64,000 nucleotides of DNA, taken from positions 2,356,001-2,420,000 of the forward strand of contig NZ_LT605205.1 of assembly GCF_900095135.1 (NCBI RefSeq). The letters run 5' to 3'. Both the position numbers and the translations under genes were made by a program. Of this stretch, positions 9,482 to 19,063 are shown one piece after another. A model generated the notes under the pieces. It was not told the origin of the DNA. It searched no databases and worked only from the letters and a program-made list of their open reading frames with translations. The stretch's first letter is position 1. Every line of letters starts with the position of its first letter. Source of the DNA: Proteiniphilum saccharofermentans. GTDB taxonomy: Bacteria; Bacteroidota; Bacteroidia; Bacteroidales; Dysgonomonadaceae.

Positions 9482-9519
9482 AAGAGGGTAAATCCACACC
9501 GTGGATTCTACCCTCTTTC
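9482..9519. terminator. Bidirectional terminator between fba and malQ
   Basis: A 17-base-pair stem with one bulge (arms AAAGAGGGTA and TACCCTCTTT, then AATCCAC / GTGGATT) and a three-base ACC loop. It lies between the convergent stop codons of fba (9456) and malQ (9586) and can serve both. Confidence 0.75.
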
Positions 9520-9585
9520 ACTTTACCACTTAACACCATCCGGGCATCTACCCACTCAGGTACTTTATCACCTTCCCACCTCCAA

Positions 9586-12255
9586 TTACCGACCGGAAAG
9601 CGCTGCCACTTTCTCGTTAAAGGCAGTTTCTTTAAGCAGGTCATCCAGGGAGATATGCATCCTGTAACGCCAGTAGTGCTCCGGATTTGCTGGTATATTG
9701 ATCCGCTCGGTGGCAATATCGGGATTACGCAGTTTTTCATCGATAGACAGCCAGTCCTGCAACGGCAGGATTACCCACATGGCCGACGAACGGAGATGAC
9801 GTTCAATGATCTGCCGGCAGATAGTAATATTACACTCAGCCGGAGCAACTCCTTCATGATGCAATACTTCGTTGTAATAGCGCTGGGTAAGTTCCCGGTT
9901 TTCAGTCCACCACAGACGAAGGGGCGACATGTCATGCGTGGAAGTAGTACATACCGACAGATAAGGCAACCGCTGTAGATCGGTGAAAGTGGCGAATGGG
10001 TCTTTTGGCATCCGCTCGATCTCCAAACTCAACATCTGCAATTCATGCATCACCGACGGTACACAGTCGGGAACCATACCTAAATCCTCTCCACAGGCCA
10101 TCATCCTGGTGGATGAGATAAGTACCGGTAATTTCTTCATTGCCTCTTCACGCCAGAAATAGTTATGCCGGTGATAATAAAATTCGTCATACAGGCGATT
10201 GAACGCCTCCTTTACGTGGGTGTCAAGATAGCGATATGAATGAGTATATTGCACCGTAATACGCGGATGATACCGGTGATGATCCTGCGGATCACGCACG
10301 AAGAGCACTTCTGCGCACAAAGACATAAGCCCGTCGCATATCCTCCTGCTCTTTTCATCCTTTTTATTATCAAACAGTTGTTTAACTTTTCTTTGGGTAT
10401 TGCAGTGTGATTTCAATTTAAACCGCTGCCACCCTGTTATTTCAAGGTATTCCCTCTTCACTTCTTCGGTATGCTCCCCAAAAATATCCGCCAGAAAGTG
10501 TTCATGAATAAACGGTTGTACCATCCGTTCCTCATCAAAGGGGATTCCCGCACGATTGATCTCTTCTATCCAAAAAGGCAGGGCAGGCCTAAAGTGCCCA
10601 AGCGACCCCTGCACGGCGTCGAGCGGTATTTCCCAGATACGGAAAAAACCCAGGATATGGTCTATCCTGTAGGCATCGAAATAATCTGCCATCTTGCGGA
10701 AGCGGTTTACCCACCAGGCATAACCGTCCTTTTCCATCATCTGCCAGTTATATGTGGGGAAACCCCAGTTCTGGCCGAAGAATGAGAAATCATCGGGTGG
10801 AGCACCGCTTTGGGTATCCATATGATAGAGGTCAGGGGCTACCCATGCGTCTATGCTGTTACGGCTGATACCGATGGGGATATCTCCTTTTAGTGCCACT
10901 CCCCTTTCATTGGCGTATACTTTCACGCCGGAGAATTGCTGATGAAGCAGGTATTGCAGGAAAGCCCAGAATTGTGTCTCCACTCTGGCTTCGGCATCGG
11001 TATCGACCATCTCCTTCAATGCCGTACCATTGTAAGAGGCATAGTCCCCCCACTCCCTGAAATCGGCACAGCCATACTTATCACGCAGGAAGCAATAACA
11101 CATATAGGGGAAAAGCCATGATTCATTCTTTTTATAAAAAGCAATATAACCTTCCGATACGAGAACCTCCTCCCCCTCTTGCTGAAAGAGTTCCCGGCTA
11201 TAGCGGGTCTTTAGCGACAATACTTTTTCGTAATCCAGGTCGGGCAAGCTGTTCAACTCTTTTGCCTCTTTCAGGAAAGCATTCTGTTTTTTCTTCACTT
11301 TCAACGGGTAATCACTGCAGCCAAGATATATGGGATGGAGGGCATAGGCTGAAATAGCACTATAAGGATATGAGTCTCGCCAGGTTTTAGTGGCTGTGGT
11401 ATCATTCACGGGTAACAACTGGATCAGCTGCTGCCGGGTGAGTGCTGCCCAGTCGACCATCTTGCGCAGATCGGCGAAGTCACCTACACCAAAGCTGTCG
11501 CCAGTCCTCAGGGAGAAGACAGGAATAGCCGTACCTGTACCCCGATAAGTAAATCCCTGATAATGAAAGAGCAACCCCATTTCCACCTGTACAGTGTTTC
11601 CCCGATGTGCTGCCGTTGCTGTTAACAGGCGATTTATACCATCTTCCCAGTGTACCGCCTCACCGCTTTTTTTATCTACGATTACAAATTTATATTCACT
11701 CTTTGCAGGCAGTTTTTTTGCATCAAGCATTATTTGCCACTCCCCTTCATCGATATAAGAGAGCGGTTTCGCCAACTTCAAATCCCATACACCCAGTTCC
11801 TGGCATTCACCTGTGATCATCAATGACTGATCGCCGGAGACATAAGGACAGATCACATTCAACAAGAGAGTATGAGGATAATATTTTGAAGGGAGTGGCT
11901 TTCTTTCATGCCTGAAAACAGTATCTGTAAAAACTGTGGAATAAAGATAGGAATGATATGATTTATTCTTCCAAAGATCATTGATAATGAATTCTCTCCG
12001 CCCCTTTGTAATATGGATCTTGCGGTTATTCCCCCATTCACGGCGAATGGTATATCCTCCTTTTCTGATGAAATAGTAGTAGCCAATATCTGTTGCCTCT
12101 TCAATATCCACTGCAGCAGACCAGTTGCCTCCATCAGCATCAAGCGTGATCGCCCGGTCTTCATTTAAATCCCCAAGTTCCGGAGTATTCCCGCAAAGAC
12201 AAACCTGTTCACCCCATGCGGTATGATAATTCATTGTAAATATAAGGTGTGCCAT
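9586..12255 (-). CDS. malQ: 4-alpha-glucanotransferase with two N-terminal CBM20 domains
   Basis: An 889-residue amylomaltase of the long bacterial/plant DPE2-like form. Residues about 1-110 and 125-225 are two starch-binding CBM20-type domains (CGNTPELGDL and GECQELGVWDL are matching segments). The GH77 catalytic domain follows, with IPVFSLRTGDSFGVGDFADL, the nucleophile Asp532 in RIDHILGFF and the acid/base Glu723 in MACGEDLGMVPD. It transfers maltosyl or longer alpha-1,4-glucan units between chains. No signal peptide, so cytoplasmic. Together with the branching enzyme at 53.6 kb it points to storage or uptake of alpha-glucan. The ATG at 12255 gives MAHLIFTMNYHTAWG, a normal CBM20 start. 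Confidence 0.95.
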   Translation of the reverse strand: MAHLIFTMNYHTAWGEQVCLCGNTPELGDLNEDRAITLDADGGNWSAAVDIEEATDIGYYYFIRKGGYTIRREWGNNRKIHITKGRREFIINDLWKNKSYHSYLYSTVFTDTVFRHERKPLPSKYYPHTLLLNVICPYVSGDQSLMITGECQELGVWDLKLAKPLSYIDEGEWQIMLDAKKLPAKSEYKFVIVDKKSGEAVHWEDGINRLLTATAAHRGNTVQVEMGLLFHYQGFTYRGTGTAIPVFSLRTGDSFGVGDFADLRKMVDWAALTRQQLIQLLPVNDTTATKTWRDSYPYSAISAYALHPIYLGCSDYPLKVKKKQNAFLKEAKELNSLPDLDYEKVLSLKTRYSRELFQQEGEEVLVSEGYIAFYKKNESWLFPYMCYCFLRDKYGCADFREWGDYASYNGTALKEMVDTDAEARVETQFWAFLQYLLHQQFSGVKVYANERGVALKGDIPIGISRNSIDAWVAPDLYHMDTQSGAPPDDFSFFGQNWGFPTYNWQMMEKDGYAWWVNRFRKMADYFDAYRIDHILGFFRIWEIPLDAVQGSLGHFRPALPFWIEEINRAGIPFDEERMVQPFIHEHFLADIFGEHTEEVKREYLEITGWQRFKLKSHCNTQRKVKQLFDNKKDEKSRRICDGLMSLCAEVLFVRDPQDHHRYHPRITVQYTHSYRYLDTHVKEAFNRLYDEFYYHRHNYFWREEAMKKLPVLISSTRMMACGEDLGMVPDCVPSVMHELQMLSLEIERMPKDPFATFTDLQRLPYLSVCTTSTHDMSPLRLWWTENRELTQRYYNEVLHHEGVAPAECNITICRQIIERHLRSSAMWVILPLQDWLSIDEKLRNPDIATERINIPANPEHYWRYRMHISLDDLLKETAFNEKVAALSGR

Positions 12256-12316
12256 TAGCCAATATCTGTTAACTATTTATGGTTGACAAGCAAAGCTACA
12301 ATGTTTCATGAAGGAG

Positions 12317-12345
12317 CCGGATAAAAGCCTGCGCTTTTTATCCGG
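12317..12345 (-). terminator. Hairpin downstream of the YidE-type transporter gene
   Basis: An inverted repeat CCGGATAAAA ... TTTTATCCGG with a GC-rich centre lies 37 bases beyond the transporter stop codon. A second short repeat (AATCGTTT / AAACGATT) sits nearer the stop. The U-tract is weak, so termination is likely but not certain. Confidence 0.5.
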
Positions 12346-12381
12346 ATTCCCATGCAATCGTTTGCGGGACGGTAAAACGAT

Positions 12382-14052
12382 TCAGAGGAAGAGAAGGATC
12401 AGCAATTGAGCCGTGATCACCCTGAGGAACATCGTAAGCGGATAGACAGTTGCATAACTCACCGCAGGCATATCATTCCCTGCTGTGGCATTTGCATAGG
12501 ACAATGCAGGAGGATCAGTCATACTACCTGCAATTAATCCCATCAAGGTGAAATAGTTCAGTTTATAGACCTTTCGGCCGATGGTACCGATGACCAGCAA
12601 GGGTACCACGGTAATAATAACCCCATAACCAACCCATTTATACCCTCCATTCACGACTGTTTCGACAAAATTCTCACCGGCACCGAGCCCTACACAGGCA
12701 AGGAACAGCGCAATGCCTATCTCCCTCAGCATCAGGTTGGCACTCATGGTTGTGTATGTGATGAGTTTGTACTTCGGCCCGAATTTACTAATCAATATAG
12801 CCACAATAAGCGGCCCGCCTGCCAGTCCCAGTTTTACCGGCTGGGGAATACCCGGGATCATAAATGGAATACTTCCCAGGAGTACTCCCAATGCAATACC
12901 TATAAAAATAGAGATGAGATTGGGCTCCCTGAGGCGTTTCAATGAATTACCAAGGAATTTCTCCACATTGGCGATAGATTCTTCCGAGCCCACGACTGTC
13001 ACGCGGTCGCCCAGTTGCAATTGAAGACGGGAGTCGGCAATCAGGTCAACCCCGGCACGGTTCACCCGGGTGATATTGATGCCGAACAGATTCCGCAATT
13101 TCAGGCTGCCTATGGAACGTCCGTTGATCGCAGGTTTAGTAATCGATATTCTGCGTGAAACCAGTTGTGAATCCAGTTTATTCCACTCACTTCTGTCCAT
13201 GTCGATACGTTGTCCGATAAACGCTTCAATCACATCGATATTCTTCAGGTTGGAAACAACCAGTATTTTGTCGTTCTCTTCGAGTATGGTCTTTGTTTGA
13301 GGGACATCCAACACGCCGGTTTTTGCATATAATACCCTTGATATGACAAATTCCTTGTCAATTAACCGTTTCACTTCACGGATATTTTTTCCGAAGATAG
13401 AGGGATTCATCACCTGCAGGGAGTACATATGCGCTTCCGTCATCTTGGAAGCATCATTGCCATCTAAAGTACTGTTCTCTTTGGCAAAATTCACCTTGAA
13501 GATATATCTGAAAAGAACGATACTCAAAATGATCCCCACCACTCCTAACGGATAAGCAACCGCATAGGCTGTAGCGATAGTAGGATCGGTAGTTCCCATT
13601 ACATCGGTATAGGTCTGCTGTGCTGCCCCGAGTCCCGGTGTATTGGTAACAGCTCCCGACAATATGCCTACCATGGTAGCAATAGGCAATCCGGTTACCA
13701 GATGTATGATATAGGTGACCAATACGCCCAGCAGCACTACGCCGGATGCCAGTATATTAAGAGTGATGCCTCCCTGTTTGAATGAGGAAAAGAAGCTGGG
13801 GCCGACCTGCATCCCGATAGAATATATAAACAGGATCAATCCGAATTCTTTCAGGAAATGGAGTATATTTTCATCGACCTGCAGGCCTATATGCCCGAGA
13901 AAGATACCGAAAAAGAGTATCCAGGTCGTTCCGAGAGAAATTCCAAAAATCTTTACCTTACCCAATAGCAATCCTATCGAGATTACCAAAGCCATCACAA
14001 GTATTGAATGTGCTATACTCGTTCCGGTAATTAATTCTATCAACCACTCCAT
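12382..14052 (-). CDS. Putative transporter, AspT/YidE/YbjL family, with two RCK_C domains
   Basis: A 556-residue membrane protein with the duplicated arrangement of the aspartate:alanine-exchanger family: about five helices (res. 10-185), two cytosolic TrkA_C/RCK_C domains (about 205-285 and 290-372), then about six more helices (380-556). The signature [15 protein letters not shown] and the second-half equivalent [14 protein letters not shown] are clearly visible. AspT exchanges aspartate for alanine, but YidE/YbjL paralogues have no established substrate, so none is claimed. The promoter lies inside the 3' end of prmA. Confidence 0.88.
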   Translation of the reverse strand: MEWLIELITGTSIAHSILVMALVISIGLLLGKVKIFGISLGTTWILFFGIFLGHIGLQVDENILHFLKEFGLILFIYSIGMQVGPSFFSSFKQGGITLNILASGVVLLGVLVTYIIHLVTGLPIATMVGILSGAVTNTPGLGAAQQTYTDVMGTTDPTIATAYAVAYPLGVVGIILSIVLFRYIFKVNFAKENSTLDGNDASKMTEAHMYSLQVMNPSIFGKNIREVKRLIDKEFVISRVLYAKTGVLDVPQTKTILEENDKILVVSNLKNIDVIEAFIGQRIDMDRSEWNKLDSQLVSRRISITKPAINGRSIGSLKLRNLFGINITRVNRAGVDLIADSRLQLQLGDRVTVVGSEESIANVEKFLGNSLKRLREPNLISIFIGIALGVLLGSIPFMIPGIPQPVKLGLAGGPLIVAILISKFGPKYKLITYTTMSANLMLREIGIALFLACVGLGAGENFVETVVNGGYKWVGYGVIITVVPLLVIGTIGRKVYKLNYFTLMGLIAGSMTDPPALSYANATAGNDMPAVSYATVYPLTMFLRVITAQLLILLFL

Positions 14053-14116
14053 ATCTTAATAACCCAATCTAATAACCTAAAACAGATAAATTTATCGGTT
14101 CTTCTGAAAATCGGCA

Positions 14117-14147
14117 CAAAGGTAGTGCTTATTTTATTGATAACAAA
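14117..14147 (-). promoter_or_regulatory. Promoter of the YidE-type gene inside prmA
   Basis: On the minus strand TTTG (14144-14147), exactly 19 bases, then TACCTTTG (14117-14124): a full match to the Bacteroidetes consensus. It overlaps the last codons and stop of prmA and lies 65 bases before the transporter start. Confidence 0.7.
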
Positions 14148-14973
14148 ATGCAACAGCCACCCATTGATCTATTTCGGAAAAGTGTCCGTAAGTTAATCCC
14201 TGGCCTTCGGCAGCAGCACGTATGGCAGGAATATCTTCCTTATAAAAACCGCTCATCACAAGCATTCCGTTTCTATTCAAAACCTGCCTGTATGCCGCTA
14301 TATCCTGCAGGAGAATATTCCGGTTAATATTGGCCAGTATCACATCATATGTTTCATCGCCGAGCAATTCCGCCCCGCCCTGAAACAAGCGGATATTGTC
14401 GATACCATTCAGCCGCGTGTTCTCCATCGCATTATGATATGCCCATTCATCTATATCGATGGCGGTTATAGGGGAAGCGCCCCTCATGGATGCCAGGATA
14501 GCCAGGACAGCGGTACCGCACCCCATATCGAGAAGGGACTTGCCTTGCAGTTCCATTTCCAACAACTCCCTCATCATCAATTCCGTGGTCTGGTGATGCC
14601 CTGTGCCGAACGACATTTTGGGATCAATCAATATACTGTATTTGAACTCACCGCCTATCTTATGAAATGAACTGTGTATACACAGCATATCATCAATAAC
14701 CACCGGCTGGAAGTAGTTTTTCTCCCACTCTTCGTTCCAGTTCTTATCTTCCATTTCAAGGCAGGAATAAGTGATCTCCGCTTCCAGCGGAAATTCAGAA
14801 AGAAGTAGGTCCACTTTACCAAGCGATAAACCGGATAAAGGAATATATGCATCCAACCCCGTTTCTGTCCGGACAAACGATTCGAACCCTATTTCTCCCA
14901 ACTGGGCCGAGAGGACATCTGTTAACACCTCCGTATTGGGCTCACAACTGAATTGTACCTGTATATACTGCAT
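14134..14973 (-). CDS. prmA: Ribosomal protein L11 methyltransferase
   Basis: A 279-residue SAM-dependent enzyme that methylates ribosomal protein L11. The central SDPKMSFGTGHHQTT-type segment (IDPKMSFGTGHHQTT), the SAM loop MGCGTAVLAI and ILANINRNIL are diagnostic for PrmA. I chose the ATG at 14973 (MQYIQVQF); a longer in-frame start at 14997 would add eight hydrophobic residues and would coincide with the -7 box. Length is normal. Monocistronic by context. Confidence 0.94.
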   Translation of the reverse strand: MQYIQVQFSCEPNTEVLTDVLSAQLGEIGFESFVRTETGLDAYIPLSGLSLGKVDLLLSEFPLEAEITYSCLEMEDKNWNEEWEKNYFQPVVIDDMLCIHSSFHKIGGEFKYSILIDPKMSFGTGHHQTTELMMRELLEMELQGKSLLDMGCGTAVLAILASMRGASPITAIDIDEWAYHNAMENTRLNGIDNIRLFQGGAELLGDETYDVILANINRNILLQDIAAYRQVLNRNGMLVMSGFYKEDIPAIRAAAEGQGLTYGHFSEIDQWVAVAFCYQ

Positions 14974-14994
14974 GATGATTATTAAAATAAGGAA

Positions 14995-15026
14995 CAAAGG
15001 TAATTCAAGTTTGTGTTGAGACCAAA
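14995..15026 (-). promoter_or_regulatory. prmA promoter
   Basis: TTTG (15023-15026), a 20-base spacer and TACCTTTG (14995-15002) on the minus strand. The predicted transcript would have a leader of only about 15 bases before the ATG at 14973, which supports the shorter start. Confidence 0.6.
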
Positions 15027-15241
15027 AAATGTAAAAATCATTTTATTTTAGAGAGCCATTTGTTTATTTGTGTTACAAATGAAGTGGATTTTGCCAATAA
15101 GAACCGGAACTTATCTTTTTTTGTCCTATTTTTATCCACGCAAAAAATTTAGTCGTTCTTTCGTGATAACATAATCCGGACATACCCGTCTTCTATAATA
15201 TCGCTTAGTGGGAACGATTATTAAACTTAGACTACACGATA

Positions 15242-16327
15242 ATGAAAAGAACTATATTATTGATTACTATATTGATTGCCGCCGCCCCGTTGTTTCTTTC
15301 ATACGGGCAGAATGCCAAAGCGGAGGAGTTGATCCAGGAAGGCGTTGAACTGCATGATGAAGGTAAATTCAAAGAAGCTATCGATAAATATAATGAGGCG
15401 CTTACGCTCGATCCCAAATCAGTACAGGCAATTTACGAGTTATCACTATCCTATCTGGCATTACAGGATTATCAAAATGCATCAAAATATAGTACCCAGG
15501 TAGTCAATTCCGGCAACAAACAATTATCTCCGGGTGCCTATGCGGTAAAAAGCGAGGCGCTGGCAGGAATGAATAAGGTAGATGAAGCCATAGCACTACT
15601 TCAGGAAGGCCTGATAAAAAATGGGGATGGATTCGTGTTGCATTATAACTTAGCGCTCAATTATTATAAAAAAGGAGATAACGACAAAACATTGGAACAT
15701 GTAAAAAGAGCTATCGACCTGGATAAATCTCATAGCGGTGCTTTTTTATTGAATGCTTATGCACTTAACGATAGCGGATTATGGGTGCAAAGTATCCTAT
15801 CGTTCCAGATGTTCCTTCTCCTGGAGCCCGACAGCAAACGGTCGAAGGGCGCCTTCGAGGAAATGTTGGCCATCATGCGTATCAAAACAAATGAAGCGCC
15901 TGTACAAAGATCATTCATCCAGCAACAGATGATGCGCAACAAACCCGATACCATACCACAGGCCGATAAAATTCCGCCTTTAAGCATTGAAGAAGGGTTG
16001 AATCGCAATTTCGTATACCATGCTATTACCTCTACACTCGATTCCCTGAAAAACTCATCAGAAGAAAAAGATGACTTCATCCTTTTCAAAACTGTCAACA
16101 AAGAGATTATGAATGTACTCACCCGGGAGAGCAAAGGTGCTAAAGAAGGCGTTTTCTGGACTTTTTATACTCCCTTCTTCTCTCATATTGCAGACTCTGA
16201 ATATTACGACACTTTCTGCCGTTATATCAGTGTATCCTATTTTCCTGAATCTTTGGAATGGTGGCAACAAAATCCCGGGGAAGCGATCGATTTTGTAATA
16301 TGGTTTGAAAAAGGAGATGAGGAGTAA
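15242..16327 (+). CDS. Secreted/periplasmic TPR protein
   Basis: A 361-residue protein with a cleavable signal peptide (residues 1-20, ending LFLSYGQ). Residues about 25-190 are tandem tetratricopeptide repeats (for example ELIQEGVELHDEGKFKEAID and SYLALQDYQNASKYSTQVV). The C-terminal 150 residues have no motif I recognise. TPRs mediate protein-protein contacts; the partner is unknown. It is 55 bases upstream of the ECF sigma factor gene on the same strand and could be read into it. The 244-base spacer before it is AT-rich with no other gene visible. Confidence 0.8.
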   Translation: MKRTILLITILIAAAPLFLSYGQNAKAEELIQEGVELHDEGKFKEAIDKYNEALTLDPKSVQAIYELSLSYLALQDYQNASKYSTQVVNSGNKQLSPGAYAVKSEALAGMNKVDEAIALLQEGLIKNGDGFVLHYNLALNYYKKGDNDKTLEHVKRAIDLDKSHSGAFLLNAYALNDSGLWVQSILSFQMFLLLEPDSKRSKGAFEEMLAIMRIKTNEAPVQRSFIQQQMMRNKPDTIPQADKIPPLSIEEGLNRNFVYHAITSTLDSLKNSSEEKDDFILFKTVNKEIMNVLTRESKGAKEGVFWTFYTPFFSHIADSEYYDTFCRYISVSYFPESLEWWQQNPGEAIDFVIWFEKGDEE

Positions 16328-16382
16328 TGGAAAAGTTAATAAAAATCGTTTACCTTTGCATTGAATTCCATATAAAAAGGAA

Positions 16383-16928
16383 ATGAATAACGAGGAACAG
16401 TTACTGGAAGAATTACGAGATCCACGAACAAGTCGAAAAGGATTTGCCAGGCTTGTATCCGAATACAGTGAAAGACTCTATTGGCAGGTACGGAAAATGG
16501 TGATTTCACATGATGATGCCAACGACATTTTACAGGATGTATTCGTCAAAGCCTGGATGAATCTCGAAAACTTCAGGGGTGAAGCCAAGCTCACTACCTG
16601 GCTCTACCGTATTGCCATCAACGAAAGCATCACCTTCCTCAACAAGAAACGTAGTCAAAACCATATCGCTTTGGATGACGACAATTCATTCCTGCTCAAC
16701 ACATTGGAAAGCGATCCCTATTTCGACGGTGACGAAGCACAAAAACTTCTTCAGAAAGCCATTCTTACCCTTCCGGAAAAGCAGCGTCTCGTCTTTCATA
16801 TGAAATACTCCGAAGAGATGAAATATGAAGATATTTCTGATATATTGGGAACGTCGGTGGGAGCGCTCAAAGCCTCTTACCATCATGCGGTAAAAAAAAT
16901 TGAAAAATTTTTAAGTGAACCCCATTAA
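16383..16928 (+). CDS. ECF-type RNA polymerase sigma factor
   Basis: A 181-residue sigma-70 family member with region 2 (YSERLYWQVRKMVISHDDANDILQDVFVKAW is the core, about residues 27-60) and region 4 (LPEKQRLVFHMKYSEEMKYEDISDILGTSVGALKASYHHAVKKIEKFL, about 125-178, an HTH). This is the size of an ECF sigma factor. The next two genes encode a single-pass membrane protein and a Spy-like periplasmic protein on the same strand, a common Bacteroidetes arrangement in which the membrane protein is the likely anti-sigma factor. Confidence 0.92.
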   Translation: MNNEEQLLEELRDPRTSRKGFARLVSEYSERLYWQVRKMVISHDDANDILQDVFVKAWMNLENFRGEAKLTTWLYRIAINESITFLNKKRSQNHIALDDDNSFLLNTLESDPYFDGDEAQKLLQKAILTLPEKQRLVFHMKYSEEMKYEDISDILGTSVGALKASYHHAVKKIEKFLSEPH

Positions 16929-16981
16929 ACTTTTATCGATTCATTAAGTCTATTCAACAGAGCAGCGCAAAAATAAGAGGT

Positions 16982-17398
16982 ATGGATACAAAAATTAACA
17001 AATTAAAAGAAATAGACAAGACTAAAAATCCTTTTAAAGTTCCCGAAAATTATTTCGCGCAATTCAATGAAGAAATAATGAATCGCCTGCCGGAAAAGGA
17101 GATTATAGTTCCAGAGCCGGTTTCAATGTGGGACAGAGCCAAGCCATGGGTCTATCTGGCTGCCATGTTCGTCGGGCTTTACATCACCATTAATTTTTTG
17201 GTAAAAACTCCCGGAAACGGCAGTACAACCGGGGATCAGCTTGCTAATCAACAGATGCTCTCCACCTCATCCGGTAATGCGGAAAGCTATTGGTCTACCG
17301 TACAGATAACCGAAGAGGAATTCTATCAATATCTCGAAGAGCAGTTGATTGATGACAGCTATTTCGATTACATGTATCATCAGTATTATTTGAACTGA
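16982..17398 (+). CDS. Single-pass membrane protein, putative anti-sigma factor
   Basis: A 138-residue protein: cytosolic N-terminus of about 55 residues with the sequence NPFKVPENYFAQFNEEIMNRLPE, one membrane segment at about 57-76 (WVYLAAMFVGLYITINFLV), and an extracytoplasmic tail rich in Glu, Tyr and Ser. The position just after an ECF sigma gene and the single-pass topology suggest an anti-sigma factor. I see no classical zinc-binding HxxxCxxC motif, so the function is inferred from context. Confidence 0.6.
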   Translation: MDTKINKLKEIDKTKNPFKVPENYFAQFNEEIMNRLPEKEIIVPEPVSMWDRAKPWVYLAAMFVGLYITINFLVKTPGNGSTTGDQLANQQMLSTSSGNAESYWSTVQITEEEFYQYLEEQLIDDSYFDYMYHQYYLN

Positions 17399-17431
17399 AC
17401 TATCATACATCATTTAAAAACAAATTTTGTA

Positions 17432-17902
17432 ATGAGAAGAAGTATTTTTTTGCTTTTGTGTGCAATTATACTGCCTGCCAACTTTTTAATTCTCTCTGCC
17501 CAGACTTCACAGGACAGGAAAATGAATATGGCAGATTATGAGAAAAGGAAAAAGGAGTATGTGACGAAAGAGGCAGGTCTTACGCAGGAGGAAGCGGGTA
17601 AATATTTTCCCCTTAGTAATGAATTGACGCAAAAGAAGTTTAGGCTGCACAGAAACCATCGTGATAAGGTACAGCGGATCAAGGATAACAGTAATATATC
17701 CGATGAAGAGTACAAAAGAATGCTCGAAGACGATGTAGATGTCAAACTCAAAGAGGCGGAACTCGACAAGGAGTACTCTGTCAAATTCGAGAAAGTGCTC
17801 TCACCCGAGAAGTTATACAAAGCCCAGCAAGCAGAAAGAGATTTTATCCAGCGTGAAGTAACGAATTTCAGGAATGAGGGAGGAAGCAACCGGAGACGGT
17901 AA
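17432..17902 (+). CDS. Spy/CpxP-like periplasmic protein
   Basis: A 156-residue protein with a signal peptide (about 1-24, ending ILSAQ) and a highly charged, almost wholly helical mature part. EAGLTQEEAGKYFPL and VLSPEKLYKAQQAE resemble the paired LTxxQ-type motifs of Spy/CpxP chaperones. It is the third gene of the sigma cassette and is followed by a strong terminator, so it probably ends the operon. Envelope-stress chaperone activity is inferred from family and context only. Confidence 0.6.
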   Translation: MRRSIFLLLCAIILPANFLILSAQTSQDRKMNMADYEKRKKEYVTKEAGLTQEEAGKYFPLSNELTQKKFRLHRNHRDKVQRIKDNSNISDEEYKRMLEDDVDVKLKEAELDKEYSVKFEKVLSPEKLYKAQQAERDFIQREVTNFRNEGGSNRRR

Positions 17903-17969
17903 AACAACCAAACCTGTGAACGTTCCGCTCTACCCTGCCGATAAACAGTAATATACAATATTATTTGAA

Positions 17970-18000
17970 AGTAAACCCCGAAAAATTTTCGGGGTTTACT
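17970..18000 (+). terminator. Intrinsic terminator after the sigma cassette
   Basis: A long near-perfect stem: AGTAAACCCCGAAAA pairs with TTTTCGGGGTTTACT. It is 67 bases after the stop of the Spy-like gene, and the transcript ends in a U-rich stretch. Confidence 0.8.
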
Positions 18001-18197
18001 CTTATGTACAGTCCGGCATCAGTATTTGGCTAATAACAATTAAAAAATCTTCATGTATTACGGAAATCTTATTACAGGACAAAATCCATTCAGCTCAAAA
18101 GAAATAGCGAAAGCAGTAATGCAACAACTGAAAAAATAGAGAAGCTGCACATAGAGCGGTTTTACGTCATACAACAGCAACCGTCATTCCTTTTATT

Positions 18198-18332
18198 ATG
18201 ATATCCAATTCTTTAAAGTATTCACTACCGGAAGAGAATAAAACTATCATGGCCAGTAAATACCAGCTTTATCTACCCACAGAGAAACAATTATTGACAG
18301 AATTAAAACGGGAGATAAATGAGTTAGAATAA
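18198..18332 (+). pseudogene. C-terminal remnant of a DUF1016/PDDEXK nuclease-type gene
   Basis: A 44-residue open frame reads LKYSLPEENKTIMASKYQL followed by YLPTEKQLLTELKREINELE. From memory this matches the extreme C-terminus of DUF1016 (YhcG-like, PDDEXK nuclease domain) proteins, where a conserved LP..NKT..AS.Y.LYLP segment closes the protein. The remaining 300 or so residues are absent. A second small frame at 18053-18139 (MYYGNLITGQNPFSSKEIAK...) may be another fragment, unidentified. Together they look like a decayed locus between the sigma cassette and tmRNA. Confidence 0.55.
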
Positions 18333-18430
18333 AAAAATTGGAAGTAATGCCCTCGGCTTGTACGAGTCAAATGGAGTATCCCCCATATGAAAGTATAGAT
18401 AGGGATTTTAGTATTTGATAAAAACAAAAT

Positions 18431-18464
18431 ACCCAACTCTACATTACTGGGTGTAGAATTGGGT
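18431..18464 (-). terminator. Terminator of tmRNA
   Basis: A hairpin with ACCCAA / TTGGGT and TCTACA / TGTAGA arms separated by one unpaired base on each side. On the minus strand it is followed by ATTTTGTTTTTATC, a U-rich tail. It lies 38 bases past the tmRNA 3' end. Confidence 0.65.
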
Positions 18465-18501
18465 GTAAATAAAATAACCTATTAATTACCAGTGGTATTT
18501 G

Positions 18502-18899
18502 TGGAGCTGGAGGGAGTCGAACCCTCGTCCAAACGAGGAAGCAATCTGCTTTCTACATGCTTAGCTTCATTTTGATTGTCGGGAAGGAGCGCGACTGAAG
18601 CCACCATACTCCATCCTTATCTTCTTAATTTCGGAAAGGCGCCGAAGCCTCGCCTATCCTATCTCCGATTTACCTGCACCACCTGGTCGGAACGCTTCGA
18701 AGCCACAGCTTCCGGGTGATGTCTTGTTCTGCCACCTGGTGGCGGAATTAAGCGATTGATCTACTATACTTCGATCACGCAGCAAGAGCGTAATTGTTAT
18801 TGCCAGTTAATTGTTTGACGTTTGAGATTAAAGTGCAAACCGACAACGCACTGCATGCTTACAAACCTCTTCTACCCGCTGTCAAAACCGGTCAACCCC
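18502..18899 (-). ncRNA. ssrA: Transfer-messenger RNA (tmRNA)
   Basis: About 398 bases on the minus strand. The 5' GGGGTTG pairs with the 3' CAGCTCC to form the alanyl acceptor stem, with the T-arm GAGGGTTCGACTCCCTC near the 3' end; CCA is not encoded. The tag reading frame runs from 18804 to 18775 and encodes GNNNYALAA followed by TGA. Several GC-rich inverted repeats in between fit pseudoknots. It rescues stalled ribosomes by trans-translation. Confidence 0.95.
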
Positions 18900-19011
18900 A
18901 TATTTCACGTATCACATTGATACTTAAAAAGAAACGGGATATCATTGAACAGATGAATAACACATCAGTAACAAAAATATTTTTCAACAATATTTTTTCG
19001 CTTCTTTGGTA

Positions 19012-19019
19012 CAAAGATA
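19012..19019 (-). promoter_or_regulatory. Probable -7 element of ssrA
   Basis: TATCTTTG on the minus strand, about 113 bases before the mature tmRNA 5' end. The -33 position would fall at about 19039-19042, inside the end of the neighbouring insertion sequence, where the base run is TATA rather than TTTG. Confidence 0.5.
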
Positions 19020-19063
19020 GCAATTTTCAATGAGGTTCTATAAGTTTTAGTATGACTTAACAT

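Noticed and set aside
18794-19033. A 79-codon plus-strand frame over the tmRNA 5' end and promoter
   Set aside because: It lies antisense to tmRNA, whose acceptor stem and tag are unambiguous.
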